Positions 8,107-16,200 of a stretch of DNA of 64,000 nt are shown here, one piece after another. The notes below the pieces were generated by a model. That model searched no databases. It saw nothing but the letters and a program-made list of their open reading frames with translations, and was not told the origin of the DNA. The position numbers and the translations under genes were made by a program. Each line of letters opens with the position of its first letter. Positions within the stretch are counted from its first letter, which is position 1. The stretch covers positions 62,001-126,000 of the forward strand of contig NZ_JANHLD010000004.1 in the NCBI RefSeq assembly GCF_028682455.1, in the 5' to 3' direction. The DNA comes from Pseudomonas putida (GTDB lineage: Bacteria > Pseudomonadota > Gammaproteobacteria > Pseudomonadales > Pseudomonadaceae).

Positions 8107-8520
8107 ATGGAGTTGACCACTATGAAGACCCGCATCGCTACATCCTCTTCCACCTCGTTGCGCGGGCTCAAACTGGCCGCGCTGGCACTGGGCAGCAGCC
8201 TGGTCCTGGCCGGTTGCGCCGGCAACCCACCTACCGAGCAGTTCGCCGTGACCCAATCGGCAGTCAATTCTGCAGTGAGCTCCGGCGGTACCGAGTTTGC
8301 CGCCGTGGAAATGAAAGCGGCCCAGGACAAGCTCAAGCAAGCCGAAATTGCCATGCACGACAAAAAATACGACGACGCCAAGATGCTCGCCGACCAAGCC
8401 GAGTGGGACGCCCGGGTTGCCGAACGCAAGGCCCAGGCTGCCAAGGCCGAAAAGGCTGTGAAAGATGCCCACGAGGGCGTTCAGGACGTGCGGGATGAAG
8501 GTATGCGCAGCGCCCAATGA
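8107..8520 (+). CDS. DUF4398-type envelope lipoprotein
   Basis: A 137-residue lipoprotein. A basic N-region is followed by a hydrophobic stretch ending LVLAGC, with the lipidated Cys at about 37. The mature part is an alanine/lysine-rich helix (KAAQDKLKQAEIAMHDKKYDDAKMLADQAEWDARVAERKAQ, written here as positions about 75-115) of the DUF4398 type and probably coiled-coil. Start: AGGAG lies seven bases before the ATG at 8107; a second ATG at 8122 is less well placed. The next gene begins 50 bases on and shares this helical domain, so the two are probably co-expressed and act in the outer membrane or periplasm. Confidence 0.82.
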   Translation: MELTTMKTRIATSSSTSLRGLKLAALALGSSLVLAGCAGNPPTEQFAVTQSAVNSAVSSGGTEFAAVEMKAAQDKLKQAEIAMHDKKYDDAKMLADQAEWDARVAERKAQAAKAEKAVKDAHEGVQDVRDEGMRSAQ

Positions 8521-8570
8521 GGCCGCGCTGTCGACCCGTGCATCTGGTAATTGATCAAAGGACGAACACT

Positions 8571-9359
8571 ATGCGTAAACACATCTTTATTCCCGCCCTC
8601 CTGGCCCTGAGCGTTGGCCTGGCCGCCTGCTCCACGCAACCGAACGCCAACCTGGAATCGGCCCGGACCAATTTCTCGACCCTGCAGAGCAATCCCCAGT
8701 CGAGCAAAGTCGCTGCCCTTGAAACCAAGGAGGCCCAGGACTCTCTGAACAAGGCCGACAAGGCCTACATGGACAAGGAAGACGAGAAGAAGGTCGATCA
8801 GCTCGCCTACCTGACCAACCAGCGCATTGAAGTGGCCAAGCAGACCATTGCCCTGCGCACCGCCGAGGCCAACCTCAACGACGCTGCCGACCAGCGCGCC
8901 AAGGCAAGGCTCGATGCCCGCGATGCACAGATCAAGAAGCTGCAGGACAGCCTCAACGCCAAGCAGACTGACCGTGGCACCCTGGTGACCTTTGGCGATG
9001 TGCTGTTCGATTTCGACAAGGCCAACCTCAAGAGCAGTGCCTTGCCGAACGTCACCAAGCTTGCGCAGTTCCTGCAGGAAAACCCTGACCGCAAAGTCAT
9101 CGTCGAGGGCTATACCGACAGCAAGGGCAGCGCCAGCTACAACCAGTCGCTATCCGAGCGTCGCGCTGCTGCCGTGCGCACCGCTCTGGTACGGGCCGGA
9201 GTGGATCCGGCGCGCATCGTCTCGCAGGGGTATGGCAAGGAGTTCCCGGTGGCCGACAACGCGAGCAACTCGGGTCGGGCACAGAATCGTCGAGTCGAGG
9301 TGACGATTTCCAATGACAACCAGCCGGTGGCGCCACGTGTGGTAAGCCAGGCGCAGTGA
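8571..9359 (+). CDS. OmpA-family lipoprotein, LptF-like
   Basis: A 262-residue outer-membrane lipoprotein. The signal peptide ends GLAAC with lipid Cys20. Residues about 25-130 form a helical DUF4398-like region, and about 138-247 an OmpA-like peptidoglycan-binding domain with VLFDFDKANLK, VEGYTDSKGSASYN, LSERRA and NRRVEV, including the Asp and Arg that bind diaminopimelate. Length and architecture match P. aeruginosa LptF (PA3692), here in the same gene order. AAGGA lies eight bases before the ATG at 8571. It probably ties the outer membrane to the cell wall and responds to envelope stress. A REP palindrome follows. Confidence 0.88.
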   Translation: MRKHIFIPALLALSVGLAACSTQPNANLESARTNFSTLQSNPQSSKVAALETKEAQDSLNKADKAYMDKEDEKKVDQLAYLTNQRIEVAKQTIALRTAEANLNDAADQRAKARLDARDAQIKKLQDSLNAKQTDRGTLVTFGDVLFDFDKANLKSSALPNVTKLAQFLQENPDRKVIVEGYTDSKGSASYNQSLSERRAAAVRTALVRAGVDPARIVSQGYGKEFPVADNASNSGRAQNRRVEVTISNDNQPVAPRVVSQAQ

Positions 9360-9366
9360 TGAAGTG

Positions 9367-9415
9367 ATCGCGGGGCATACCCTCTCCTAGCGTAGGAGCG
9401 GGCTTGCCCCGCGAT
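9367..9415. repeat. REP palindrome between convergent genes
   Basis: ATCGCGGGGC (9367-9376) pairs with GCCCCGCGAT (9406-9415); the right half also contains TAGGAGCGGGCTTGCCCCGCG, the Pseudomonas REP core. It sits in the 60 bases between convergent stops and may act as a two-way terminator. Confidence 0.8.
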
Positions 9416-9419
9416 GCTT

Positions 9420-9749
9420 TTACTCCTCGATCTGTTGCGGTGTCTCCTGCCCCAGGCAACGCACCGCCTGCTTCTTGCTGTCCACCAGCACCCCGGTCAG
9501 GCCTTTCTGCGACATATCGAACAGCACCAGCACGCCATCGACACACTGGGCCACCTGGTTGGCCGGCTTGAGCGAGATCTTGTAGTCCTCCCCCGGTACG
9601 GTCTTGAGCATGGTGAAATCACTCAGCAGCAAGGCATCCTCGGGCTTGGCAAAGTGCAGGTAGCCGTAGTACCACAAGGCGCAAACGGTGCCGATGATGC
9701 TGCACACGCCGGTGATGATCAGGGGAATCGCGTTACGTTCTTCACTCAT
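9420..9749 (-). CDS. Conserved hypothetical membrane-anchored protein
   Basis: A 109-residue protein with one N-terminal membrane segment (about residues 8-30, IPLIITGVCSIIGTVCALWYYGY) and a soluble C-terminal region with Cys at about 68 and 98. No known catalytic motif is visible. Its start overlaps the stop of the upstream alpha/beta-hydrolase gene by four bases, indicating translational coupling. Function not recognised; an inner-membrane protein with its soluble part exposed is likely. Confidence 0.7.
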   Translation of the reverse strand: MSEERNAIPLIITGVCSIIGTVCALWYYGYLHFAKPEDALLLSDFTMLKTVPGEDYKISLKPANQVAQCVDGVLVLFDMSQKGLTGVLVDSKKQAVRCLGQETPQQIEE

Positions 9750-10669
9750 TGTGACGTCTCGTCAGGGTAGTTGGGGACCTCGGCCAGGCGCCGCAGTCCA
9801 TTGAAATGTTCGGGGTCGTCGAGAAACCGCAGCATGACCTGGCGCCAGGTGCGGTCGCCAAAGGTCTGCACATGACCGCCCCGGGTCAGTTGCAGCACCC
9901 GCGGTGGTGGCGCAGCCTGATACAACTGGATGCCATTGGCCAGTGGCACGATAGGGTCGTCGATGCTGTGGAAGAACAGCTTGGGCGACGAATCGATGCG
10001 CGCGATCGAATGAATCGCACTGTCGCCATCCGGCACCAGCCACGACAGCGGTACCTGCAACGGCCAGGTCAACCACGACGTGCTCAGGGCAAAGCGCCCG
10101 ACCTGGCGGTAGCTGGCCGGCACGCCGTCGAAGACCATCGCCTTGAACCGGCGGGCCTGCTCGGGGTGCCGGGCCAGGTAATGAATGGCCATGGCCCCGC
10201 CCAGGCTTTGCCCGAGCAGCACCTGGGGCTTGCCTTGTACCTCGGGGGCTTTGTCCAGCCAGTCCAGCGCGGCGGCGATGTCCTGGTAGACCTCGGGCAA
10301 CACCGGCTTGCCCTGCGACAGTCCATACCCCCGGTAGTCCACCATCAGCACCTGGTAACCCTGCTTGGGTAGCCACCAGCTGCCACCCAGGTGCCAGGCC
10401 AGGTTACCGCCGTTGCCATGCAGGTGCAGCACCGTACCCTTGACTTCCACACCCGGCTTGGCGGGCAACCACCAGCCGTGCAGGCGCGTACCATCGGCCG
10501 CCGTCAGGGTGACGTCGCGGTATTCGAGCTTGGCTTTCTCAGGCGTGAACGGCTGGCCCGGCTCTGGATAGAACAGCAGCGAGCTACAGCCGCCCAGACT
10601 CAGCAACACCAGCAGCAGGCCCAAGGGCCTGCGCCATGCGTCAGAGAATGTTCGAGTAGTCGGCTTCAA
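9746..10669 (-). CDS. Alpha/beta-hydrolase lipoprotein, TTG start
   Basis: A 307-residue serine hydrolase with a lipoprotein signal (AWRRPLG then a hydrophobic stretch ending SLGGC, lipid Cys28). The oxyanion HGNGGN is at 84-89, the nucleophile elbow GQSLGG has Ser155, an Asp is in SIDDPIV (about 235-240) and a His in RGGHVQTFGD near the end, giving a full triad. It belongs to the YfhR/Bem46-like group. No ATG fits; TTG at 10669 gives a complete signal peptide and makes the gene overlap the upstream stop by 29 bases. Envelope location is likely; the substrate is unknown. Confidence 0.82.
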   Translation of the reverse strand: MKPTTRTFSDAWRRPLGLLLVLLSLGGCSSLLFYPEPGQPFTPEKAKLEYRDVTLTAADGTRLHGWWLPAKPGVEVKGTVLHLHGNGGNLAWHLGGSWWLPKQGYQVLMVDYRGYGLSQGKPVLPEVYQDIAAALDWLDKAPEVQGKPQVLLGQSLGGAMAIHYLARHPEQARRFKAMVFDGVPASYRQVGRFALSTSWLTWPLQVPLSWLVPDGDSAIHSIARIDSSPKLFFHSIDDPIVPLANGIQLYQAAPPPRVLQLTRGGHVQTFGDRTWRQVMLRFLDDPEHFNGLRRLAEVPNYPDETSQ

Positions 10670-11918
10670 TCCGGTCCAGGCTCAGGTGGTTGAGGAAGTT
10701 GGAGAAACACATCCAGGCCGACAGGGCATTGAGGTCGCGAAACTGCTCCGGCAGGTACTTGGGCGGTTCCACCAGGCCTTCATCGACCAGTTGACGCAGG
10801 GTGCGCATGTCTTCAAGGGTGGTCTTGCCGCAGAACAGCAAGGGGATCTGCTCGAGCTTGCCCTTGCGCACGGCCAACTGAATATAGTTGTAAACCATGA
10901 TGAAGCCCTTGAGGTAGGACAAGTCCTTGGTAAACGGCAGGCCGTTGGGCACCGACCCACGGAACACCCGGCTGGCGTTGCCGTAGCTTTCCGGCATACC
11001 GAAGCCCTGGGCGCGGAAGAACTCGTAGACCTGCATGAAGTCGGCGCCCTCCTCGACCATATGGATGGCGCGGGTGCGGTTGGTGAGCTTGCGCAGGCGG
11101 CTGGGATAGGAAGCAAAGGCAATCACCTCCATCAGGATCGCCAGGCCTTCCTGGGTCACGGTCGACGAGGGCGGGCCCTTGGACAGGAAGGTGCAGATCG
11201 GCTGGTTCAGGCCGTTGAGGGTAGTGCCCACGTGCACCAGTCCTTCATGGACTTCCAGGGCCCGCACATCGCGGCTGTTGAACATGGCATCGGCGCGGAT
11301 CTTGATATAGTCGGCGCCTGCGGCGGCATCGGCGACGATACCGTCGGACTCGAACACCCGGATGGTGTCCTCGGCTTCGTTGAACACCTTGTTCAGGCGA
11401 CCCTGGAGCATCTCCACGGCCTGCTTGGCAGTGAGGTCCTTGGGTTCGTCCTTCAGGTCACCGCGGCCATCGATGTTGTTAAGGTAATCCGAGAGCATCA
11501 GGCCCAGGTCCGCCAGGGTCGGATCACCAGCATGGAACGCATCGGACGCCGCCCCATACAGCTCCTGGGAAATCAGGCCGAAATCCTCGGTACCGCGGGC
11601 TTCGAGCATGCGCACCACCATGCGATATTCCTTGCACATGCGCCGCATGATCTGCCCGACCGGGTTGAACTGGCCCAGCTGGCGGGTGATATCGCGCTCG
11701 ATGTTCTGGAACTCGAGCTTCACCGCACTGGAGTCGAACGACAGTGGCCGCCCCTGATAGTAGGCGCGGTCCACGGCAGGCATCTCCTTGCCCTTGGCCT
11801 TGAGAAAGCCCTGGCGGATGTTGTCGTCCCACTTCACCGCATCGAGTACGCGAATCGGCGTTTGTGCCAGGACAATGCGGTCAGACAGGGCACGTATCGT
11901 CTGCTGGTACTCGTCCAC
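10641..11918 (-). CDS. DUF1704 'QEGLA' protein, predicted metallopeptidase
   Basis: A 425-residue protein of the group named flavohemoglobin expression-modulating QEGLA motif protein. HEGLVH (224-229) is an HExxxH zinc-type motif, and TQEGLA (255-260) supplies a second conserved Glu. This arrangement is shared with DUF1704 and the eukaryotic MATCAP/TMCP tyrosine carboxypeptidases, so a zinc peptidase is a reasonable prediction. There is no signal peptide, so it is probably cytoplasmic. It starts 24 bases after the lipoprotein gene stop and overlaps the hydrolase gene downstream, so it is part of a minus-strand operon. The historical name does not fix a function. Confidence 0.85.
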   Translation of the reverse strand: MDEYQQTIRALSDRIVLAQTPIRVLDAVKWDDNIRQGFLKAKGKEMPAVDRAYYQGRPLSFDSSAVKLEFQNIERDITRQLGQFNPVGQIMRRMCKEYRMVVRMLEARGTEDFGLISQELYGAASDAFHAGDPTLADLGLMLSDYLNNIDGRGDLKDEPKDLTAKQAVEMLQGRLNKVFNEAEDTIRVFESDGIVADAAAGADYIKIRADAMFNSRDVRALEVHEGLVHVGTTLNGLNQPICTFLSKGPPSSTVTQEGLAILMEVIAFASYPSRLRKLTNRTRAIHMVEEGADFMQVYEFFRAQGFGMPESYGNASRVFRGSVPNGLPFTKDLSYLKGFIMVYNYIQLAVRKGKLEQIPLLFCGKTTLEDMRTLRQLVDEGLVEPPKYLPEQFRDLNALSAWMCFSNFLNHLSLDRIEADYSNIL

Positions 11919-11942
11919 CCTACACTCCTTGAATAGTCTTGA

Positions 11943-12488
11943 TTACTTGCCGGCCCGCTGGAACCGCGCCACTTCGATGAACAGGTCGGAATTGGCCGGA
12001 TCGTCCAGATAGGCCAGGACACGCTCGGCCGGGCTGTCGATCAGCACGCCCTCGCCGTTGTCCTCGGGCACCTCGTAGGTGCGGCCGCTGAGTTCTTTCT
12101 TTTCGACGGCCTGATTGACCTGCTCGACGTCGAGGTTGTAGACCACCAGTTCCTTGCCGTCGATGACCTCGAACCCACCAATCAGGAAGTTGCCGCCCAG
12201 GCGCTTGGGCACGCCCGCCGAGAGGTACCAGCGGTTGCCGTGCCTGGAGACGGTAAAGGCGTATTCATCGCGTTTTTTATCCTTGCCGATGGCGACCGCT
12301 TTGTAAGCGTTGCCACCGCTACGGCTGATCTGCAGGGTCAGGGGTTCGCCCCAGGCGTCCTTGCTCGACCACTTGCCGAGCAAGGCGCGAGGCGCCGCTT
12401 CATTGGCCGGGATCGGCTCGTTGAAGGTCACCAGACAACCGCCAAGCAGCAGGAACGACAGCGCCAACAGCAGACTTCTGGCTTTCAT
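11943..12488 (-). CDS. Lipoprotein of unknown function
   Basis: A 181-residue lipoprotein: MKARSLLLALSFLLLGGC, lipid Cys at 18. The mature part is predicted beta-rich (KWSSKDAWGEPLTLQISRSGG; KRLGGNFLIGGFEV), followed by a helical C-terminus. The ATG at 12488 was chosen because GGAG precedes it at good spacing and the signal peptide begins exactly there; an upstream in-frame ATG would add a non-signal extension. It lies between the TetR and DUF1704 genes in the same order as the PA3696-PA3699 region of P. aeruginosa. No enzymatic motif. Confidence 0.82.
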   Translation of the reverse strand: MKARSLLLALSFLLLGGCLVTFNEPIPANEAAPRALLGKWSSKDAWGEPLTLQISRSGGNAYKAVAIGKDKKRDEYAFTVSRHGNRWYLSAGVPKRLGGNFLIGGFEVIDGKELVVYNLDVEQVNQAVEKKELSGRTYEVPEDNGEGVLIDSPAERVLAYLDDPANSDLFIEVARFQRAGK

Positions 12489-12516
12489 CGGGTTCTCCTT
12501 GAAATGGGGCTGCGCC

Positions 12517-13233
12517 TCACACGTCGGCCAGCACCAGGTGCATGTACCGGGTAAGGATAGCGAGCATCTGCGCTTGCGCATCGGCGCGTGAGCCGTCGAG
12601 CAGCCCCTGATATTCCATCTGCTCGATAATCGCCGTCAACACCAGCGCATCCTGCTGAGGCTGGCGCGAACCGCCGACCTGAAGCAACTGGCAGGTGCCG
12701 CGCAACAGAATCTGCTCGTGCAGCTTGACCAGTTCGGCCAGCCGCGGGCACAACAAGGCCTCCTGGCGAAATGCCTGCTCCGCCATCAGAAAGTCGCGAC
12801 GGTTGTGCAACTGGCGCTGCACATAATCGGCGGTCATCTTCGCCACCTCGGTGGCCAGTCGTGCCCGCCAGCGTGGGCTGCCGTCGCCCTGGGACAACAG
12901 CTGGCGCAGCACCACCTCGGTGTTTTCCCACAGCTTGGCCATGTACGCCGCACTGCGTTCCACGTACTGGGCGAAGGTGTCGGTGAGCAGGTCCTCGATG
13001 TCCTTGAAGTAATAGGTGGTGGCCGACAGCGGCACCCCCGCCTCGGCCGCCACCGCGCGGTGGCGCACTCCTCGTACACCATCGCGCACGACGATACGCA
13101 TGGCCGCATCGAGGATGTCCTGGCGACGCTGTTCACTGCCCAGGCGACTGGCCTTGCGCCCCTGGTACTGCACGCTTTCGGCGACCGCCGTGGCAACGTC
13201 GGCCGCGCCTTGTTGAGCCATTGCAGGAGTCAC
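12517..13233 (-). CDS. TetR-family transcriptional regulator, GTG start
   Basis: A 238-residue regulator. An N-terminal helix-turn-helix occupies about residues 35-80 (RRQDILDAAMRIV, then RHRAVAAEAGVPLSATTYYFKD), the TetR signature; the rest is the helical ligand-binding and dimer domain. The GTG at 13233 has GGGAG about ten bases upstream; an ATG four codons later lacks a ribosome-binding site at usable distance. It heads the run lipoprotein - DUF1704 protein - hydrolase - membrane protein and may control it or the palindrome at 7919-7936. The ligand is unknown. Confidence 0.85.
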   Translation of the reverse strand: MTPAMAQQGAADVATAVAESVQYQGRKASRLGSEQRRQDILDAAMRIVVRDGVRGVRHRAVAAEAGVPLSATTYYFKDIEDLLTDTFAQYVERSAAYMAKLWENTEVVLRQLLSQGDGSPRWRARLATEVAKMTADYVQRQLHNRRDFLMAEQAFRQEALLCPRLAELVKLHEQILLRGTCQLLQVGGSRQPQQDALVLTAIIEQMEYQGLLDGSRADAQAQMLAILTRYMHLVLADV

Positions 13234-13286
13234 TGCAGGTTCTCTCCCAATGAGTTGGATCCGATGTACGGGTTTTCTGCAGGCAT

Positions 13287-13312
13287 GAAAAAGCCGCCTC
13301 GGAAGGCGGCTT
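13287..13312 (-). terminator. Rho-independent terminator after lysS
   Basis: AAGCCGCCT (13291-13299) pairs with AGGCGGCTT (13304-13312). Read in the lysS direction, the stem is followed by TTTTTC. It lies 12 bases past the lysS stop. Confidence 0.85.
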
Positions 13313-13323
13313 GTTCAGAACGC

Positions 13324-14826
13324 TCAGGCCTGAGGACGCATGTGCGGGAACAGGATCACGTCGCGGATCGACGGCGAGTTGGTCAGCAGCATCACCAGGC
13401 GGTCGATACCGATGCCCTCACCCGCGGTCGGCGGCATGCCGTATTCCAGGGCACGGACGAAATCGGCGTCGTAGTGCATGGCTTCGTCGTCACCGGCGTC
13501 CTTGTCGGCCACCTGGGCCATGAAGCGCTCGGCCTGATCTTCGGCGTCGTTGAGCTCGGAGTAGGCGTTGGCGATCTCGCGGCCACCGATGAACAGTTCG
13601 AAGCGGTCGGTGACGTTGGGGTTCTCGTCGTTGCGACGGGCCAGCGGCGAAACCTCGAACGGGTACTGGGTAATGAAGTGCGGCTGCTCCAGCTTGTGCT
13701 CGACCAGCTCTTCGAAAATCATCACCTGCAGCTTGCCCAGGCCTTCGAAGCCCAGGACCTTGGCACCGGCCTTCTTGGCGATTGCGCGGGCCTTGTCGAT
13801 GTCGTTCAGGTCGTCAGCGGTCAGCTCGGGGTTGTACTTGAGGATCGAGTCGAACACCGACAGGCGCACGAACGGCTCGCCGAAGTGGAACACCTTGTCG
13901 CCGTACGGCACGTCGGTGCTGCCCAGAACCAGTTGCGCCAGTTCGCGGAACAGTTCTTCGGTCAGGTCCATGTTGTCTTCGTAGTCGGCGTAGGCCTGGT
14001 AGAACTCGAGCATGGTGAACTCGGGGTTGTGCCGGGTCGAAACGCCTTCGTTACGGAAGTTGCGGTTGATCTCGAAGACCTTCTCGAAACCACCGACCAC
14101 CAGGCGCTTGAGGTACAGCTCCGGCGCGATACGCAGGAACATGGCCATGTCCAGGGCGTTGTGGTGGGTTTCGAACGGCTTGGCGGCGGCACCACCGGGG
14201 ATGGTCTGCAGCATCGGCGTTTCGACTTCCAGGAAGTCACGCTTGATCAGAAAGTTGCGGATATGGTTGATGACCTGCGAGCGCACGCGGAAGGTGTCGC
14301 GCACTTCTTCGTTGACCATCAGGTCGACGTAGCGCTGGCGGTAGCGCTGCTCGGTATCGGTCAGGCCGTGGTGCTTGTCTGGCAGCGGGCGCAGCGACTT
14401 GGTCAGCAGGCGCACGTTGGTCATCTCGACGTACAGGTCGCCCTTGCCGGAACGGGCCAGGGTGCCTTCGGCGGCAATGATGTCGCCCAGGTCCCAGGTC
14501 TTGACGGCGGCCAGGGTTTCTTCAGGCAGGGTCTTGCGGTTGACGTAGACCTGGATGCGCCCGGTCATGTCCTGGATCACCATGAACGAGCCACGGTTGA
14601 GCATGATGCGGCCGGCAACCTTGACCGGAATCGCTGCAGCTTCCAGCTCTTCCTTGGTCTTGTCGACATACTGTTTCTGCAGGTCGTTGCAGTAGCTGTC
14701 ACGGCGGAAGTCGTTGGGGAAGGCGTTGCCCTTGGCGCGTTCTGCAGCAAGCTTTTCCTTGCGCAGGGCGATCAGGGTGTTTTCTTCCTGTTGCAGGTCT
14801 TGCGGATCGAGTTTGAGGTCGCTCAT
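13324..14826 (-). CDS. lysS: Lysyl-tRNA synthetase (class II)
   Basis: A 500-residue class II enzyme charging tRNA-Lys with lysine. An N-terminal OB-fold anticodon-binding domain (about 65-145, VAGRIMLNRGSFMVIQDMTG) is followed by the catalytic core with motif 2 (FRNEGVSTRHNPEFTMLE, about 260-277) and motif 3 (GIGIDRLVMLL, about 472-482). Length is normal. It lies downstream of prfB, as in many proteobacteria, with a REP palindrome in the 108-base gap and a clear terminator after it. Confidence 0.97.
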   Translation of the reverse strand: MSDLKLDPQDLQQEENTLIALRKEKLAAERAKGNAFPNDFRRDSYCNDLQKQYVDKTKEELEAAAIPVKVAGRIMLNRGSFMVIQDMTGRIQVYVNRKTLPEETLAAVKTWDLGDIIAAEGTLARSGKGDLYVEMTNVRLLTKSLRPLPDKHHGLTDTEQRYRQRYVDLMVNEEVRDTFRVRSQVINHIRNFLIKRDFLEVETPMLQTIPGGAAAKPFETHHNALDMAMFLRIAPELYLKRLVVGGFEKVFEINRNFRNEGVSTRHNPEFTMLEFYQAYADYEDNMDLTEELFRELAQLVLGSTDVPYGDKVFHFGEPFVRLSVFDSILKYNPELTADDLNDIDKARAIAKKAGAKVLGFEGLGKLQVMIFEELVEHKLEQPHFITQYPFEVSPLARRNDENPNVTDRFELFIGGREIANAYSELNDAEDQAERFMAQVADKDAGDDEAMHYDADFVRALEYGMPPTAGEGIGIDRLVMLLTNSPSIRDVILFPHMRPQA

Positions 14827-14877
14827 GTCGTCACATTTTCCATCACGGGTTCATTGTCCCAGGCCGAGGCCGGGATC

Positions 14878-14919
14878 GCGGGGCAGTCCCGCTCCTGTAC
14901 TGGAGCGGGACTGCCCGCG
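14878..14919. repeat. REP-like palindrome between prfB and lysS
   Basis: The arm at 14878-14895 (GCGGGGCAGTCCCGCTCC) pairs with 14902-14919 apart from one missing C. The core resembles the Pseudomonas REP with CAGTC replacing CAAGC. It could trim or stabilise the prfB 3' end. Confidence 0.75.
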
Positions 14920-14934
14920 GCATCTTTGTCGCGG

Positions 14935-16030
14935 TTACAGCCCCTGCTTGAGGCTGGCTTCCAGGTATTCGTCGATATCGCCGTCGAGCACCTTGTCGCA
15001 GTCGCTGCGCTCGATGTTGGTGCGCAGGTCCTTGATCCGCGAAGCGTCGAGCACGTACGAACGGATCTGGTGACCCCAGCCGATGTCGGACTTGCTGTCT
15101 TCCAGGGCCTGGGAAGCGGCGTTGCGCTTCTGCATTTCCAGCTCGTACAACTTGGCCCGCAGCATCTTCATGGCGGTGTCCTTGTTGGCGTGCTGGGAAC
15201 GTTCGTTCTGGCAGCTGACCACGGTGTTGGTCGGCACGTGAGTAATACGTACCGCCGAGTCGGTGGTGTTTACGTGCTGGCCACCGGCACCGGAGGAGCG
15301 GTAGGTGTCGATGCGCAGGTCCGACGGGTTGATCTCGATCTCGACCTTGTCGTCGATCTCGGGCGACACGAACACGGCCGAGAACGAGGTGTGGCGGCGG
15401 GCGCCGGAGTCGAACGGGCTCTTGCGCACCAGGCGGTGCACGCCGATCTCGGTACGCAGCCAGCCAAAGGCGTACTCGCCCTTGATGTGCACGGTGGCAC
15501 CCTTGATACCGGCGACTTCGCCTTCGGACAATTCCATGATGGTGGCGTCGAAGCCACGCTTGGCCGCCCAGCGCAGGTACATGCGCAGCAGGATGTTGGC
15601 CCAGTCCTGGGCCTCGGTGCCGCCGGAACCGGCCTGGATATCCAGGTAGGCGTTGTTCATGTCCATCTCGCCGCTGAACATGCGACGGAATTCCAGCTTG
15701 GCGAGGGAGGTTTCAAGGCCTTCGAGCATCTCGACGACGTCGTTGACGGCGCCTTCGTCGTCCTCTTCAACCGCCATGTCGAGCAGTTCGCGCGCATCGG
15801 CCAGGCCGCTGGACATCTCGTCCAGGGTCTCGACGATCTGTGCCAGCGCAGAACGTTCGCGGCCCAGCTCCTGGGCGTATTCGGGCTTGTTCCAGACGTT
15901 TGGATCTTCGAGCTCGCGGTTGACTTCGATCAGGCGCTCATGCTTTTGATCGTAGTCAAAGATACCCCCGAATTGATTCGGAACGCTCGGTCAGGTCCTT
16001 GATGGTATTCAGGATCGGGTTGATTTCCAT
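14935..16030 (-). CDS. prfB: Peptide chain release factor 2, with programmed +1 frameshift
   Basis: RF2 releases peptides at UGA and UAA. The first 24 codons run from the ATG at 16030 (MEINPILNTIKD) to an in-frame TGA at 15956-15958. The context is AGGGGGTATCTTTGAC in type: an internal Shine-Dalgarno-like GGGGG, the slippery CTT and TGA-C. A +1 shift continues at GAC (15955-15957) for 340 more codons, giving 364 residues, the usual RF2 length. The second part carries SPF (the stop-codon recognition motif, within KSPFDSG) and GGQ (in SSGAGGQHVN). Low RF2 favours the shift, so the gene is autoregulated. Not a pseudogene. Confidence 0.96.
15950..15972 (-). promoter_or_regulatory. prfB recoding site
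   Basis: Minus-strand GGGGGTATCTTTGAC: the Shine-Dalgarno-like G-run lies three bases before the CTT slippery codon and TGA stop, the classic RF2 autoregulatory frameshift arrangement. Confidence 0.92.
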
Positions 16031-16127
16031 GGTCGGGCAGCTCTCGTGCGTATTCTGTAGAAAAGCCGGAGAGTATAACCGAGTCTGAATCGACACGGCA
16101 GCCCGTCGGGCGGCAGATCGCCGCCAT

Positions 16128-16197
16128 GCAGGAGCGGGCTTGCCCCGCGCTGGCGACCTGCTGTTACATCGCTATCGCGGGGCAAGCCCGCTCCTGC
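16128..16197. repeat. Inverted REP pair (BIME-like) after wspR
   Basis: A REP unit at 16128-16149 and its exact 22-base inverted copy at 16176-16197 are separated by 26 bases. They lie between the wspR stop (16201) and prfB (start 16030), where they could end or stabilise the wsp transcript. Confidence 0.85.
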
Positions 16198-16200
16198 GGG

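Noticed and set aside
12718..16002. Open frame of more than 1000 codons on the plus strand
   Set aside because: It lies opposite the TetR, lysS and prfB genes and has no recognisable domain; a GC-rich antisense shadow.
14935..16030. prfB as a frameshifted pseudogene
   Set aside because: The break is the conserved RF2 recoding site and both parts together have the normal length.
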